Positions 31,560 through 42,168 of a stretch of DNA of 64,000 nt are shown piece by piece. Source of the stretch: Brachionus manjavacas. Taxonomy: Eukaryota > Rotifera > Eurotatoria > Ploima > Brachionidae. The DNA is taken from the NCBI GenBank assembly GCA_019054805.1, contig JAHQIY010000003.1, positions 806,001 to 870,000 on the forward strand, in the 5' to 3' direction. The translations under genes and the position numbers were made by a program. The notes under the pieces are model-generated. The model was given only the letters and a program-made list of their open reading frames with translations, had not been told where the DNA came from and ran no database searches. Within the stretch, counting starts at the first letter, position 1. Each line of letters begins with the position of its first letter.

Positions 31560-32010
31560 AACGTAAATAAAATGCTATTTAAGTCTCTCATTAGATCGTT
31601 ATTCGACAATAGCTTTGTCATTCTTCAAACCGATATACAATTATATACAAGCGTGGGGGTTTAGAAGGACTACTTGGAAGCATCTGTTTCCTTTCAGCTC
31701 CCATTTTTGCTCACCGCTAAAAACAAGCATCGAAACGATACATAAGACTCTAAACATAGAAAAAATCAATGACAGAGCCAACGCAGTTTTTTAAAATTTT
31801 CCGTTCGAAAAAAAAAATCGACCTAATTGCCAAAAAATTTAAGAATACTCGAACAAAACCAAAAATCAAACAAAATATTAGAATCCTTTAGACTCTCTTT
31901 AAAATGATACTCAATTGAACTTTTTATTTCCTAACAAGAAGGCTGAAAAGAGGTTCCACGCCACTCGGAACCGTCCTGGAGATAATCCCCAAATTATTTG
32001 TCAAACAAAA
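31560..32010 (+). pseudogene. Degraded LINE ORF2 C-terminus
   Basis: Shifting frames give KSLIRSLFDNSFVILQTD, then LKTSIETIHKTLNIEKINDR and STPLGTVLEIIP. This is the order found at the end of Jockey/CR1-type ORF2 proteins. Confidence 0.45.
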
Positions 32011-32160
32011 AAATTTTCTATTTTAAGTAACTAATGAATCCCGAAATGACTTTAATATGACTTTATTCTCGAAATTATAATAAATTTAAAAAATTTTTTT
32101 ATAATTTTAAAAATTTTTGATATTAACTTGATTTTCTAGGTAATAATCACTAATTTAATT

Positions 32161-32391
32161 CAGACTTGTTTTTAAGTCACAAGTCTTAAGTCAAGTCAAC
32201 TAATTTTCTGATTCTTAAGCTAGAAAATAAATGTGATTTTTTATTTTAATCCAAAAAAGTTTAGTTTTAAATCAGAAAATTAGTTGACTCGACTAAACTT
32301 CACTAAAATTATTTAATAAATTTTTAAGACATTGGCTTTGACTTTAATTTTTCTGACTTAGACTTAAAACTGTGCCTTAAAAACAAGTCTG
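32161..32391. mobile_element. hAT-like MITE, CAGAGTTG family, 231 bp near-palindrome
   Basis: ATTTAATT is duplicated exactly at 32153-32160 and 32392-32399. The ends are CAGACTTGTTTTTAAGTC and its inverse. The two halves fold back on each other over CAACTAATTTTCTGA and TCAGAAAATTAGTTG. No coding content. Confidence 0.8.
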
Positions 32392-32399
32392 ATTTAATT

Positions 32400-32820
32400 A
32401 GTAAAAATTTTTTGTCAATTCCCAGACAATTGTCCGATCAGGTGACAAGACCCAATAGTTTAAATGAATTAATTTCAATAATTTTAACTAATTTTTGTCT
32501 AACCTTCAACATACTCGAATTCCTAATTCAAGGCTCCGTCCCTGAACCCAATTTTTTTAGAATAATGATTAAAAAAATCGAAAAGGAAAATTATTTTTTA
32601 AAAGTTAGGTCAATATTTGATCACAGTCAAAAATGACTTTTTCTTTCGACCAACTCTGATATGTAAGACAGTTTACCAATTTAGGAAAACAAATTTTTGG
32701 ACAACCAACATCAATTCTTAATTTTATCTACAATGTTTTTTTTTTTAAACGATGCAATTAACATTTAAAGAATTTTAATTCAAGAATAATTTTCAAAAAG
32801 ATTAAATGAGTAAAGTTAAC
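32400..32820. other. Intergenic stretch with a lone MITE end
   Basis: A 74-codon ORF at 32412-32636 is not recognised. CGACCAACTCTG at about 32648 looks like a right end of the CAGAGTTG family without a visible partner. Confidence 0.35.
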
Positions 32821-32821
32821 T

Positions 32822-33385
32822 TTTAGTGGTGGTAGTAGTAGTAATAAGAACTGCAGTATAGAATAAATCTACACTAACACCAAACGGCGTTTAGCTCAAG
32901 TTGAGCTGTGGTAGTCTTTCTTCGCTTTCTCTGCAGCATTCCAAACACTTCTTTATCAATACCCGTTTTGAAGCTATTGGCTGTTTCAGCATTCTCCACA
33001 TTTTGTGGCAAATCATTCCACCTTGACACAATTCTGTTCGTTAAAAAATTATACCTATATGAGCCCCATTTACTAATTTCTCTAATAAGCTTCATGTTAT
33101 GCTCTCTTCTAGGATTCATTTTCAAACTTTCTGCAAAGTTCACTCCATTCACCAAGTTGATGGCCGTTGACTATTTTAAGCATTTGAATTAAATCTCCTC
33201 TTGTTCTGCGCTCTTCCAAGTTCAAAAGTTCTTGCGATTTAAGACTATCTTCGTATATCTTTAAATATTTGACCAATTTGATTGCACTTCTCTGAACTTT
33301 CTCTATCATATTTATGCTTGCTTTGGTTGAGGGATCCCACGCACTAACGGCACATTCAAGATGAGGTCTGACAAGTCCTGTGTAT
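32822..33385 (-). pseudogene. ACT-tailed LINE, 3' end copy
   Basis: On the minus strand, frames at 33109-33309 and 32874-33155 read EKVQRSAIKLVKYL, LEERRTRGDLIQMLKIVN and NFLTNRIVSRWNDLPQNVE. The tail is (ACT)n, seen as GGTAGTAGTAGTAATAA at 32828-32845 on the + strand. 5'-truncated near RPHLECAV. Confidence 0.75.
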
Positions 33386-33499
33386 TAAAATCTAAGAGTC
33401 TCAGTATCCAAACACAAATTAACCGTTAATTTCATTTATTGCAATAAATAGTGTGAATTTTCTATTTGATTGATATTTAAAAAAAAAAACTTTTTAAAA

Positions 33500-34000
33500 A
33501 TGCCGAGAAGTAACTTCCAAAAAACCCAAAAATCCCTAAAGAATTTGAAACGCTTTTAGTTGAAGTGATCAAACAATTAGCTGATTGGGGTCATGGTATT
33601 AATTTTGCTAGCATTAGAAACTTTGTGAAACACTTTTTCAGCAATAAATGGAAAACGTCAACAAAAAAAAGAGGATTAAAAGAAAGTACGGTGAAGTTTT
33701 GACTGAGAATCAAGTTTTGAAACAATTAGAAGACGAAGAGGCAAAAAAGTTGCACAAAAAGAGGAAAAAAAGTGATAATAATCAGTGATAAAAAAATGAA
33801 GAAGAGTCTGAAATTGAAATATCTCCACTGAACGACCAAAAAAGTTGTTTAAAATGTAAAACAGTATTTGGAAAAGTCAAAACAAATCAAAACAAATGGA
33901 TTTCTTGTGAGAAATGTAACAATTGGTCTTGTGGGAAATGCCTTCCAAGAGGCTTTGATTTAACTATGGAATTTTTTTGTTCAAAAAAGTGTTCTAAATA
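33500..34000 (+). pseudogene. Pogo/Tigger-like transposase, internally deleted
   Basis: Shifting + frames start with MPRSNFQK, then IPKEFETLLVEVIKQLADWG and NFVKHFF (N-terminus). They jump directly to LTENQVLKQLEDEEAKK and SCLKCKTVF...WISCEKCNNWSCGKCL ending FCSKKC. Tigger-type proteins end with such an 'LTEDEVL' segment and a PHD-like zinc motif. The whole DDE domain is missing, as in a non-autonomous derivative. Left end may be CAGTATCCAAACAC at about 33399. Confidence 0.5.
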
Positions 34001-34528
34001 AATAAATTTTGTTTTAAAATAGAATGCATATATTTTATTATACTTTTTTTTGTATTTTAATTGCTTGAATTTATGTAATTCACGGATATACCCCAATGTA
34101 AGCGTTGAAATGTTAATGAAAGATCTTATTTTATTTTAACTATAACTTTTGAACCGTTCTTTTATTTTAAATAAAGTTTTTTTTAAATTAAAGACAACAT
34201 TCTCTTTTATTATTTTATATTTTTTTCGAAAAAAAAAATAATCTCACAACTAATTAGCGATCAAATAAAAGAATTCACGCTTTTACCCCGTTTGACTATA
34301 AGTCAAACGATATAATTTAAAATTTGACTTTTGACCAACTCTGGCTAAATTTCATTGTCTATCCATGGACAAAATGCAATATATATCTGTGAATTTACCT
34401 TTGGAAACGTTTTAGCTAACAGAATAAAGCACTCAAAATTCCTCAATTTTAAATTCGCTCCAAAATCTTCGTCAAAGAAAAAAAATAGAAAAAAAGTGTC
34501 AAAATTAACTAGAAAAAACTTTTAAATT
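34001..34528. other. AT-rich stretch between transposon relic and dioxygenase gene
   Basis: GACTTTTGACCAACTCTG ending at 34343 is an isolated right end of the CAGAGTTG hAT-like family; no left partner was found. Confidence 0.4.
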
Positions 34529-34534
34529 TTTATT
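34529..34534 (-). terminator. Poly(A) signal of the dioxygenase gene
   Basis: AATAAA on the minus strand 23 bp after the stop codon. Confidence 0.55.
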
Positions 34535-34556
34535 TTCAAAAAGCTAAAAAAATCTT

Positions 34557-35525
34557 TCAATTTTGATATTCTTTAAACTTTTTGTTTGATTCGACCAAAT
34601 AATTTCCGTAAATTACCGTTTCATTAGGAAGCGCTTGGGCGCCATTTTTGGGCGTAAAGCTCTCAATGGGACAGTAAAAATACGGCTCGGTGAAAAAAGG
34701 CACCGACACTCTTTCCATATTAACAAACTTGACTCTATGATTGGCAGCTTTGAACACGCCATTAGTCCATCTGGACATCAAGGCCCCAGTATTGATCACA
34801 AAATTTGAGTCCGAAGGTGGTACATCTATCCACCCGGCCACATCGTCCTCGACTTGTAGACCCTCTATCGGCTGGTAGAGAATGGTTACCAGCGTACCAT
34901 CTCGATGAGTCTCACATCCAAGCCTCGTTCCATCCTCTGCCACTTCCACAGCCTCTATATTGTCCAAGAACGGATAGTAATTCAGCCTTAATGTTGACAT
35001 GGTGTCATCAATTCTAATTTTATCATCGAAAAAATGCTCGTCTTGGTCAGCAGCCAGAGCGAAGCCTTTTAACAATACCTTGGTCAAGTTTGTCATTTGC
35101 GCGTAGACATTTTGGAAAAAATCTTTGAAATTAGGCAACAAATGATCACTTGGCCAAACAGATAGTTCATTGAATAAAACATTGGACTTGACTAGTTCAT
35201 GGTCTGGTGTTAAAAATGGATTGCCGATGTCGAAGCCTTCTTTTCCATTAATTGTAGCTGGAAAGTAGCCGCGATATTTGTTGGCATTTTTGGCGTTAAA
35301 GCGACTAGATGCAAGCTGCATTTTTTCCTCTTTTGTCAAAGTCTTGAAAAACCTGAGAGCTTGTTCGGTGAGCGATTTAAGATTTTCTATCCTGTGGCCA
35401 GTTATCTGAAAGAATCCATGCCTCCGACATATTTGGTTTATTTTTTCTGCTACCTTGAGCTTTAAACTCATATCTTGACCAAATAGAGGTGTAATGTCAA
35501 TAGTTTCAATTTTGCCCAAAGTCAT
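34557..35525 (-). CDS. 2-oxoglutarate/Fe(II)-dependent dioxygenase, isopenicillin-N-synthase-like
   Basis: 322 residues, single exon. The N-terminal DIOX_N domain (about 5-125) starts IETIDITPLFGQ and has CRRHGFFQITGH. The double-stranded beta-helix follows. Its iron ligands are His207 and Asp209 (ETHRDGTLVTIL) and His263 (AANHRVKF); the 2-oxoglutarate-binding Arg272-x-Ser274 is in MERVSVPFF. Length and order match the IPNS/ACC-oxidase-like family, whose members oxidise small molecules in the cytosol; the substrate cannot be told. All catalytic residues are present and the frame is intact, so it should be active. An intronless gene of this type in an animal could be old retroposition or transfer; unproven. 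Confidence 0.88.
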   Translation of the reverse strand: MTLGKIETIDITPLFGQDMSLKLKVAEKINQICRRHGFFQITGHRIENLKSLTEQALRFFKTLTKEEKMQLASSRFNAKNANKYRGYFPATINGKEGFDIGNPFLTPDHELVKSNVLFNELSVWPSDHLLPNFKDFFQNVYAQMTNLTKVLLKGFALAADQDEHFFDDKIRIDDTMSTLRLNYYPFLDNIEAVEVAEDGTRLGCETHRDGTLVTILYQPIEGLQVEDDVAGWIDVPPSDSNFVINTGALMSRWTNGVFKAANHRVKFVNMERVSVPFFTEPYFYCPIESFTPKNGAQALPNETVIYGNYLVESNKKFKEYQN

Positions 35526-36235
35526 TTTGTAAAAATTGAAAATTTTTTATTTGTAAGCAATTTTTATTCATTTTAAGAAAAAATTAAATCATATGTATTG
35601 TTCTCATGAAGACTATTTATCTTAATTTCAACAAAAGCTTTTTTTTATAATTGAAAAACTTTTTTCAAATCAGGATTCTAGCAATTTGTCTTTGAGTGGG
35701 AGAAAAATTATTACCTAGATTTTAACTTATTTCAAGGAAAAAATGTTAGAACATAAAATAAAATTTAAATGAAAAAGCTAAAAAAAGGCATCTGAAAACT
35801 TTTTTACATAAATTTAGCTTCGCTCAAAGCGCTAAATAATCTAAAAAAGATAACACATTAAAATTTATGAAACTCAATTGCAGTGTATCTCAAAGTATTA
35901 TTTTGTAACAGGTTTTGTTAAATTTGGAGAAAAAAAAAAAATTTTTTTGAGAATACAAAAATTTTCTGAGAGTTGCATGATTTATTGTATTTTTTTAGTT
36001 TAAGTTCCATTTGTACAAAGGCTAAAAAATATGACTAACCACCCTAAAAGTGAGGATAGAGAGAGGCGATCATATCGAATATTTCAAGATTAGTAAATGG
36101 TATAGCAAAGTTGACTGGCATAATCCGAGTAAACTGAGAGTTAATTGTTTTCGTACGGCCCTGTTGGTAAAATTCCTCGTCAAAAGCATGTTTAATGAAA
36201 GAAGTATTTTCTCTATCAAATATTTTAAAGTCTTT
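35526..36235. other. Upstream region of the dioxygenase, no gene seen
   Basis: AT-rich. The 66-codon ORF near 36050-36250 ends in transposon-like sequence and is not convincing. Confidence 0.35.
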
Positions 36236-36238
36236 TCC

Positions 36239-36411
36239 AGAGTTTTTTAAAAGTCACAAGTCTCAAGTTAAGCTCAAGTTCGGATTTTTTTTCGAAAGAA
36301 GAATCTTCCGAAGATAATGAGCCAGCTTCTAATGTTGAAATGCAGCATCGAATTCTTCGCTCAGCTACATTTGCGCTAGAAGATATAAATTCTTCAAATC
36401 TGAGAAAATGA
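36239..36411 (+). pseudogene. CAGAGTTG-family left end with short coding remnant
   Basis: CAGAGTTTTTTAAAAGTCAC at 36239 is followed within 50 bp by an open frame, SEDNEPASNVEMQHRIL, RSATFALEDINSSNLRK, stop at about 36411. The fragment may be the end of a transposase; no right terminus found. Confidence 0.4.
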
Positions 36412-36505
36412 ATTTATTATATAATTTGTAAAAATTGTGTTTTAAATTAATTAAGTTTTATCATTCTTTTATTCTTTAAAAAAAATATTTTAATACAAAA
36501 ATAAA

Positions 36506-37195
36506 GAGATCTATTTCTTTCTGCTAGTAGATTTTTTTCTTCTGCTTGCAAATTTCTTTTATAACTGCTAGTAAAAAAATTAATTAATGATAGCTAAATT
36601 TTATTTTATCCTTCTAAAAAATTAATACCTGCTAGCTAATTTTGACAACAAATAAAAGAGAAAAAACAGTTATTATTAATCGACAATTTGATTACTTTAC
36701 ACTTGATAGCAACAGCAACAACCACAAGCTACTCCTTTGGAAAATTCGTTTCAAGAGTATTACAATTTATCCAATGTTATAAATAGGGAAAACTTATCAA
36801 ATCCTTTACAATTAGATGAACCGAATGATTCGAATTTTGATCAAAATTATCAAGCTGATGCACAAGAATCTTCAAATGGTGCAAAACGCCGTGGCAGACC
36901 TCGTGGTTCTACAACTAAAAAAAGAAATACAGAAAATAATTCTATCAGATAATCAAAAAGACAGCGAAAAAATTAAATTCGATATTTAAATATGAAATTT
37001 TAATTTTTTTGTCGGTTCTAAGCTTCTTTTCAAACTTTATATGAGTAAAATTTTATCAAAATATTTTTGGCGATTTTTTTATACTTTTATTTTGGCTACC
37101 ATAAACATAATTTTACAAGCAGGTGAAAAAAAATATTTACTATCATTATATTAGCTAGCAGAAATAAAAAATTTACTAGCAGAAGAAATAATGTC
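36506..37195 (+). mobile_element. MULE-derived element C
   Basis: CAAAAATAAA flanks it at 36496-36505 and 37196-37205 (9-10 bp). The ends are related: GAGATCTATTTCTTTCTGC and, inverted, GACATTATTTCTTCTGC. CTGCTAGTA units stand near the left (36521, 36557, 36628) and their inverse TACTAGCAG/TAGCTAGCAG near the right (37152, 37175). This is the same plan as element B with a different motif. It encodes an AT-hook protein end. Confidence 0.65.
36737..36952 (+). pseudogene. AT-hook protein C-terminus in MULE element C
   Basis: 71 codons, acidic/Asn-rich, then GAKRRGRPRGSTTKKRN, a full AT-hook (RGRP core) near the end. Glutamine-coding CAACAGCAACAA precedes the ATG, so the true frame may extend upstream. 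Comparable AT-hooks close the transposases of elements B and E. No catalytic domain. Confidence 0.45.
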
Positions 37196-37330
37196 CAAAA
37201 ATAAATTGGTCAAAAATGAGCAGGTGCTTCTACATTCTTAAAAATAGCACTTTCAACCTAAATTTTGGTTTTTACAACCTTTTCTAAATTTTTTTTTAAG
37301 TTGTGAAGACTAAATTTTTGATTGTAAATA

Positions 37331-37587
37331 CAGTGGTATTCCGGATTTTGTAATTTACGATAGTTTATCTCAAAAATAGTAAATTTACCGAATTTTACGT
37401 AAAAAATTGTAAATTTACGTCAATTTACAAAAGTAAAAAAACGTAAATTTACTAGATTTTACCTAAAATTTGGTAAATCTCGATCATTTAACGTAAATTT
37501 ATGTAAAAAAAAATGTCCAAAAAATTGAATTAATTAAATTAAATAAAAATTAAATTTAATAATTTAATAATCCGGAAAACAATGCAT
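37331..37587. mobile_element. Small MITE with GTAAATTTAC subterminal repeats
   Basis: The left end CAGTGGTATTCCGGATT (after TA) pairs with a right end containing AATCCGGAAAACAATG. The interior holds several GTAAATTTAC palindromes and variants. The exact right boundary and duplication are not certain. Confidence 0.45.
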
Positions 37588-38612
37588 AATTTAAAAAAAT
37601 TTTAATTTACAATTTCAAAAAGCCAAAAATTCTTCCTTTTTCTTTTGTTCATTACAACATTCCAAGTTTCAAGTACTGTTCGGAAAAAGTATTCAAAAAA
37701 ATTTGATAGTTCTGACGGAGACTCGATAATTTTTATATTAGATTTTTTTTCTAATTTGTTTATTGAAAGACCTTAAAAAATAGATCTTGGAAAATAATAA
37801 GATAAAAGATAAATTAAGTGTATCCTCAATTTTATGAACCATGGTTGAACAAACTATTTTAGTTCATTATATCAAAAAATTAATAATAAATTATTACAAA
37901 ATATTAAAAAAATTGTAAAATTGTCATTAATCGGAAAAAACGCGAAAAACTATGAAGTGCAAAGATTTCTCTTCTATATTTTTATAATAATCTGAAGGTG
38001 ACCATGTTTAGAAATGTAGCTGACCAAAATTTATCTGTGAAACGATATTGATGAAAATACCAGAGGTATTATAAATAAGCTGTTATCTGACGCAATCGTT
38101 AAAGAAAATACTATTAATAATATTCTTAAAAGAATGAAATACTTTTATTAATTTTCTTTTTTCTGAAAAAAAAGGTAAAATTAATAAAAGTATTCCAATT
38201 CTTTCAATTGGAAAATAAACTAATTAAACAAATAATCTTTTTAAACTGATCTCTCCACAACACCAGAGTAATTAACTATGGGATTCGGAATAATAAAGAG
38301 TTAAGTTATAGTGGAGACATTGAAAACGTGGCTAAAATTTCCATTTGCTGTCATTAAAAAGATTATTAAATAATAATTTGACGTCTTCTCATTACTGTCA
38401 CGCCAATAAATGAATGAAACAAACATGAATAAATAAAAGAATGTTATATTTCACTTGCCAATGATGAGAATATAATATATATTCTTTGGTGGCTGGCTCA
38501 TTCAAAGTAACTTTATAATATTCAAAAGTGACATCATTTAAAAATTAAAAACTTACTTTGTTTTCAAGATATTAAATTTATGTATTGGAGTTGTCTTTGG
38601 TTATGACACTAC
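37588..38612. other. AT-rich stretch, no gene recognised
   Basis: AATAAAAGTATTCCAATTC-type inverted motifs near 38140-38210 suggest another decayed foldback, but no boundaries can be fixed. Confidence 0.3.
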
Positions 38613-38613
38613 T

Positions 38614-39260
38614 AAAACACTGACCCCCACTTTTTTCACAATCCACATCTGCAAAATCTAAATCTGATATTTTTCCCTCAATTTGAGTTGATGAATTTCT
38701 AAGATTTCTAGCCATGTGTTGTTGATTTCTCTTATGGGTAAGGTTAAACTTCCTTCTGTAATATATTGTAATAAGTTAAATAATCAAATTATTATTGATG
38801 CGTTCAAAAATTAAAAAGATTAAATATATTCCAGCAAGACTTTAATATTATTAGAAAAATTAGTGTCCTTTCTAATAAATTTTAGTTTTTTTTCTATACA
38901 TTTAAAAACCTGGGAATATCAATGTACCTGTTACATCAATTTAAGAAGCCTCGCATACAGCTACACACACATTAAAACATAAGCACTAACTAACTCGTGT
39001 TTAAATCATATACATAATAAACGTGTACCTGTTATTCATTAACACTCCTCGCAATACTTCTAGTATCAGAATGTAATTCGATCCTATAAGATTCATCATC
39101 TCTAACGAGATAGATATGTCGATGCTATTTGTAAGAAAGCAACACAATCCATTAAAAGACATTATATAACATTTAATTATATTTATTTATGCTGATTATT
39201 TCAATAAACTATTAAACTGATAAGCAATAAACTATTAAAAAAAAAGGGGGTCAGTAGGGG
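38614..39260. mobile_element. Possible DNA element with CTACTGACCCCC-type ends
   Basis: CACTGACCCCCACTTTTTTC at 38617 and AAAAAGGGGGTCAGTAG ending near 39257 are inverted. The same end, CTACTGACACCCATTTTTTG, appears again at 39279 facing the other way. No target duplication verified. The middle (38930-39130) has TGTACCTGTTA twice and may include another insertion. Confidence 0.4.
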
Positions 39261-39413
39261 TTATAAAAAAATGAGCCTCTACTGACACCCATTTTTTGTG
39301 CGAAAATATTACCTCCATGATGAAATTAATTAGTTTACGTTTATTTTTTGTTGTATATAATTACTTTTTGTTGAAAATAATTATTTTACAGTCGAAAGTA
39401 ATTAGTTGTAAAC

Positions 39414-40202
39414 AGAGTTGTTTAAAAGTCCCAAAAAAAAGTCTAAGTCATCAAAAAAAAAGTCCAAGTCAGGACTTTTTTTTTTTTTTTTTTTTAAAAG
39501 TCCAAGTCAGGACTTTTAAATTTTTTTCAAAAAAAGTCAGGACTTTTAAATTTTTTTTTTTTTTTTAAATAAAATTTATTTGCTCTTTTTTTTTTTTTTA
39601 AACTTTCAATCATCTCAGAAAATTTCAATCAAAGTTAGTTGACTTGAGCTACATGGAATGGTTCTTTCCTTGTTAATAGAATTTTCTTCTTCCTGCCAAG
39701 GGCCTATATTTTTCAATTACTAGACTAGATTTAATTTTATAATATCTGGTGGAGTAAGAAGGGAGCAATTGACACTTTTTGATTTCATTACTTAAACACA
39801 AGTTACTTTTGTTGCTGTAATACTAAAAAGATTTAAAATTCAAAAAATTTCAGATGAACACAAAGAATAATAAAAAAATTATAAAGTTTTTTATAACTTT
39901 GCTAAAAAAAGTAAGCAAAGTCTCAAATATTTATCTTTGAACCATTCCATTTCAAAGAACAGATTAATTCAAATCTTTCAAGGATGTTTTTTTAATCCAT
40001 TTTCAAAAATAAATTAAAGAAAATAAAATTTATGGTTTTTTTTTCAATTTTAAAATTGGATCAACAGAGATGTTCCGCTTTTTTTTGACTTGGACTTTTT
40101 TTGAAAAAAAAATTTTAAAGTCTTTGGTGGGACTTTTTAAAAAAAAAAAAAAAAGTCTTGACTTTGACTTGACTTGAGACTTGTGACTTTTAAACAACTC
40201 TG
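39414..40202. mobile_element. hAT-like MITE, CAGAGTTG family, perfect 8-bp duplication
   Basis: GTTGTAAA is repeated exactly at 39406-39413 and 40203-40210. The ends are CAGAGTTGTTTAAAAGTCCC and, at the right, GACTTTTAAACAACTCTG, with nested AAGTCCAAGTCAGGACTTTT motifs. The 789-bp interior is non-coding. It interrupts the subterminal array of MULE E. Confidence 0.85.
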
Positions 40203-40409
40203 GTTGTAAATTAAATGTTGAAAATAATTACTTTCTGTTGAGATTAATTACTATTTGTTGAAAAAGTAAAAATTCTATTTTGCACAAAAAAAATTTACTT
40301 AATAAGTTGAAATTAATTTGTTTTGTTCATAATAATTTATTATATTTAACAATATTTCAAAAATCAAAATATAAAAAAATCTTAATAAAAAAACAAAAAA
40401 CTTTTTCGA

Positions 40410-41063
40410 TTATTGCCTAGTTAAGCATTCTTTTGCTTTAGCTGGTCTTCCGGCTTTTGCTTTTGGATCAACAGCTGTCTTATTAAACTTCAATGGCATT
40501 GCTAAAAGCTTTTTGTTTACTGCTAAAGAAATAATATAAGAGCAAAAATAATTCTTGAAAAAATTACTACAAGTGCATCTACTACTTGACCAATCTGTAC
40601 TATTTAATTGTATTTTTATTAAAGCGGATTGAAATAAAATCAAGTTATTAGAATTAACTTTTTTATCGAATTTTAGTTTATTGTATCTTGAGTTAATGTA
40701 ATCGAGATTCATTAAATTTGAATTGCTTTTTTCTAATAAAACAAAATTTTCTGAGCTGCCTATTTTCTTTATCAAAGCATTGCAACTATTTAAATAATTC
40801 CCATCTAGTTTCCAACTATTTGTGGAAAAAGTCACATTATCAACAAAATTTTTTTCTTGTAATGTGTCTTTAGACCAATTCCTAAGCATTTTATCTAAAT
40901 TCGTAAGATAGGCATTTACAGAAAGTCTCGTTCTTAATGTTTGAATGAGTTCTATTTTGCCATTTATACATTGCAATCCATTTTCAGTTGATGGATAATT
41001 AAATGACAGCACCTCATACCAACCGTTTTTACGCGCATTTTTTTCTTTTGAAAAATTGTTCAA
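40410..41063 (-). pseudogene. MULE transposase C-terminal half with SWIM-like finger
   Basis: 217 codons. It includes ENGLQCINGKIELIQTLRTR, NAYLTNLDKMLRNWSKDTL and NSWKLDGNYLNSCNALIKK, colinear with 17395-17640. A SWIM-like CTCSNFFKNYFCSY follows (the last His is Tyr), then an AKAGRPAKAKECLTRQ tail with the GRP core. It lacks the DDE domain but is the longest MULE frame here. Confidence 0.7.
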
Positions 41064-41119
41064 TCTAGTTAATGCTACTCCATCGAGTTGTTTATCTACA
41101 CCGCTATAAACGGCTTTAG

Positions 41120-41378
41120 TATAAAAAATGGCACAAAATTAATTTTATCATAAAAAAAATTCTTATTTAACAGAGGGATAGCATGGTCTTGTAAAACCTT
41201 GGGTCCATTTTTCCCAGAAAAGTGCAAATTTTTTTTTCGAGTTGCTTAACAATTTTTGCCATCCAATCACCCTCATAAACTTTAACTTTCAAATTTCCCC
41301 AAAAATCTTCGATTGGCCGTGTTTTTGGTACTTTTGCTGGATTCACTTCTTTGGCGAAAAAACCTTTTATTTTTATCT
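41120..41378 (-). pseudogene. Tc1/mariner-like transposase C-terminus and TIR
   Basis: The minus frame gives FAKEVNPAKVPKTRPIEDFW, GNLKVKVYEGDWMAKIVKQL and FYKTMLSLC, stop. 'RPIEDFW..LK' holds the last catalytic acid of this DDE family. The stop is about 30 bp from the terminal ATAAAAAATGGCAC, also seen at 8747. Confidence 0.65.
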
Positions 41379-41399
41379 AACATTTAATTCGAATAATAA

Positions 41400-42168
41400 G
41401 ATGATGCTAAGTCGGGTTTTTTTTTCTCTAAAATCTCTTAAACTTTTAAATTTTTAATCGCGTATAATATTTTTAAATAACAATAATATGCAATTAAAAA
41501 AAACTAAAATACTGAATTAGGAACAAATTAAAAACATTTTAGTTTTTTTTTGTAATTAATGTCAATTACATTTAAATTGATCACTATTTTAATTTATTTA
41601 TATATAATTGATTGAAAAGAAACTCTTAAACAATCAAAAATAGTTAAAATTTTTATAAATTAATCTTATAATGTTCAAAAAAATAGCCACTTTGAAATTT
41701 TTTCTAACTTTCTTGTTTTGTTTTTCAAATTAACACTTTTGATTTAACCCAATGTAGCCTTATCTCTAGTTCGATATAGTTAATCGAATAAATAAATAAA
41801 TCTTTAAAATAACACGGTAATTTAAAAAAAGGCCTGTAATTGAAGAAATTCCTAGTAACATATCTCAAGATGAGGCCTTTTAAGCTTAAACTAAAGGAAA
41901 AACTAAAAGAAAAGGTAAAAGTTATTTTCCTAGCATTCGCTTCTTGGAGGAAGCTAAAAAATTCCTCGATAGAGAATTTGATTTTTTAATCTTCAAAAAA
42001 TATATTTTGTTATTATTTTTAATTTTTATTCTATTTAGATTATTAGTACTAAATATTTATTTAAAAAAGTAATGAATAAAAGATTTTGTTCAGTATTTTA
42101 GTTTTTTTTTGCATAAATCATTTTGCTAACAAAAAAATAGAAATTTATTAAATAATAGGAATATTAAT
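41400..42168. other. AT-rich stretch with minor fragments
   Basis: 41760-41805 (TAGCCTTATCTCTAGTTCG then AATAAATAAATAAA) resembles a decayed LINE tail. 41835-41985 gives a short frame, KGKTKRKGKSYF...FLEEAKKFLDREFDF, unrecognised. Confidence 0.35.

Larger units (their letters stand above)
39300..41100 (-). mobile_element. MULE-A-related element E (right end, transposase; other end lost)
   Basis: GCGAAAATATTACC at 39300 matches the MULE-A terminus GAGAAAATATTACC. Subterminal AATTACTTTTTGTTGAAAA-type units occur at 39330-39415 and 40205-40330. The transposase fragment reads on the minus strand at 40410-41063. A hAT-like MITE is nested at 39414-40202. The far end is cut by a Tc1-like relic starting near 41110, so no 9-bp duplication can be shown. 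Confidence 0.6.

Noticed and set aside
34805..35017. 70-codon + strand ORF
   Set aside because: Antisense shadow of the dioxygenase, covering its HxD region.
38930..39130. Possible solo LTR with TGTACCTGTTA repeats
   Set aside because: No clear TG...CA pair of consistent length, no target duplication and no partner element.
39296..39568. 90-codon + strand ORF
   Set aside because: Runs from a MULE end through a MITE terminus into poly-T; translation is Phe/Lys runs.
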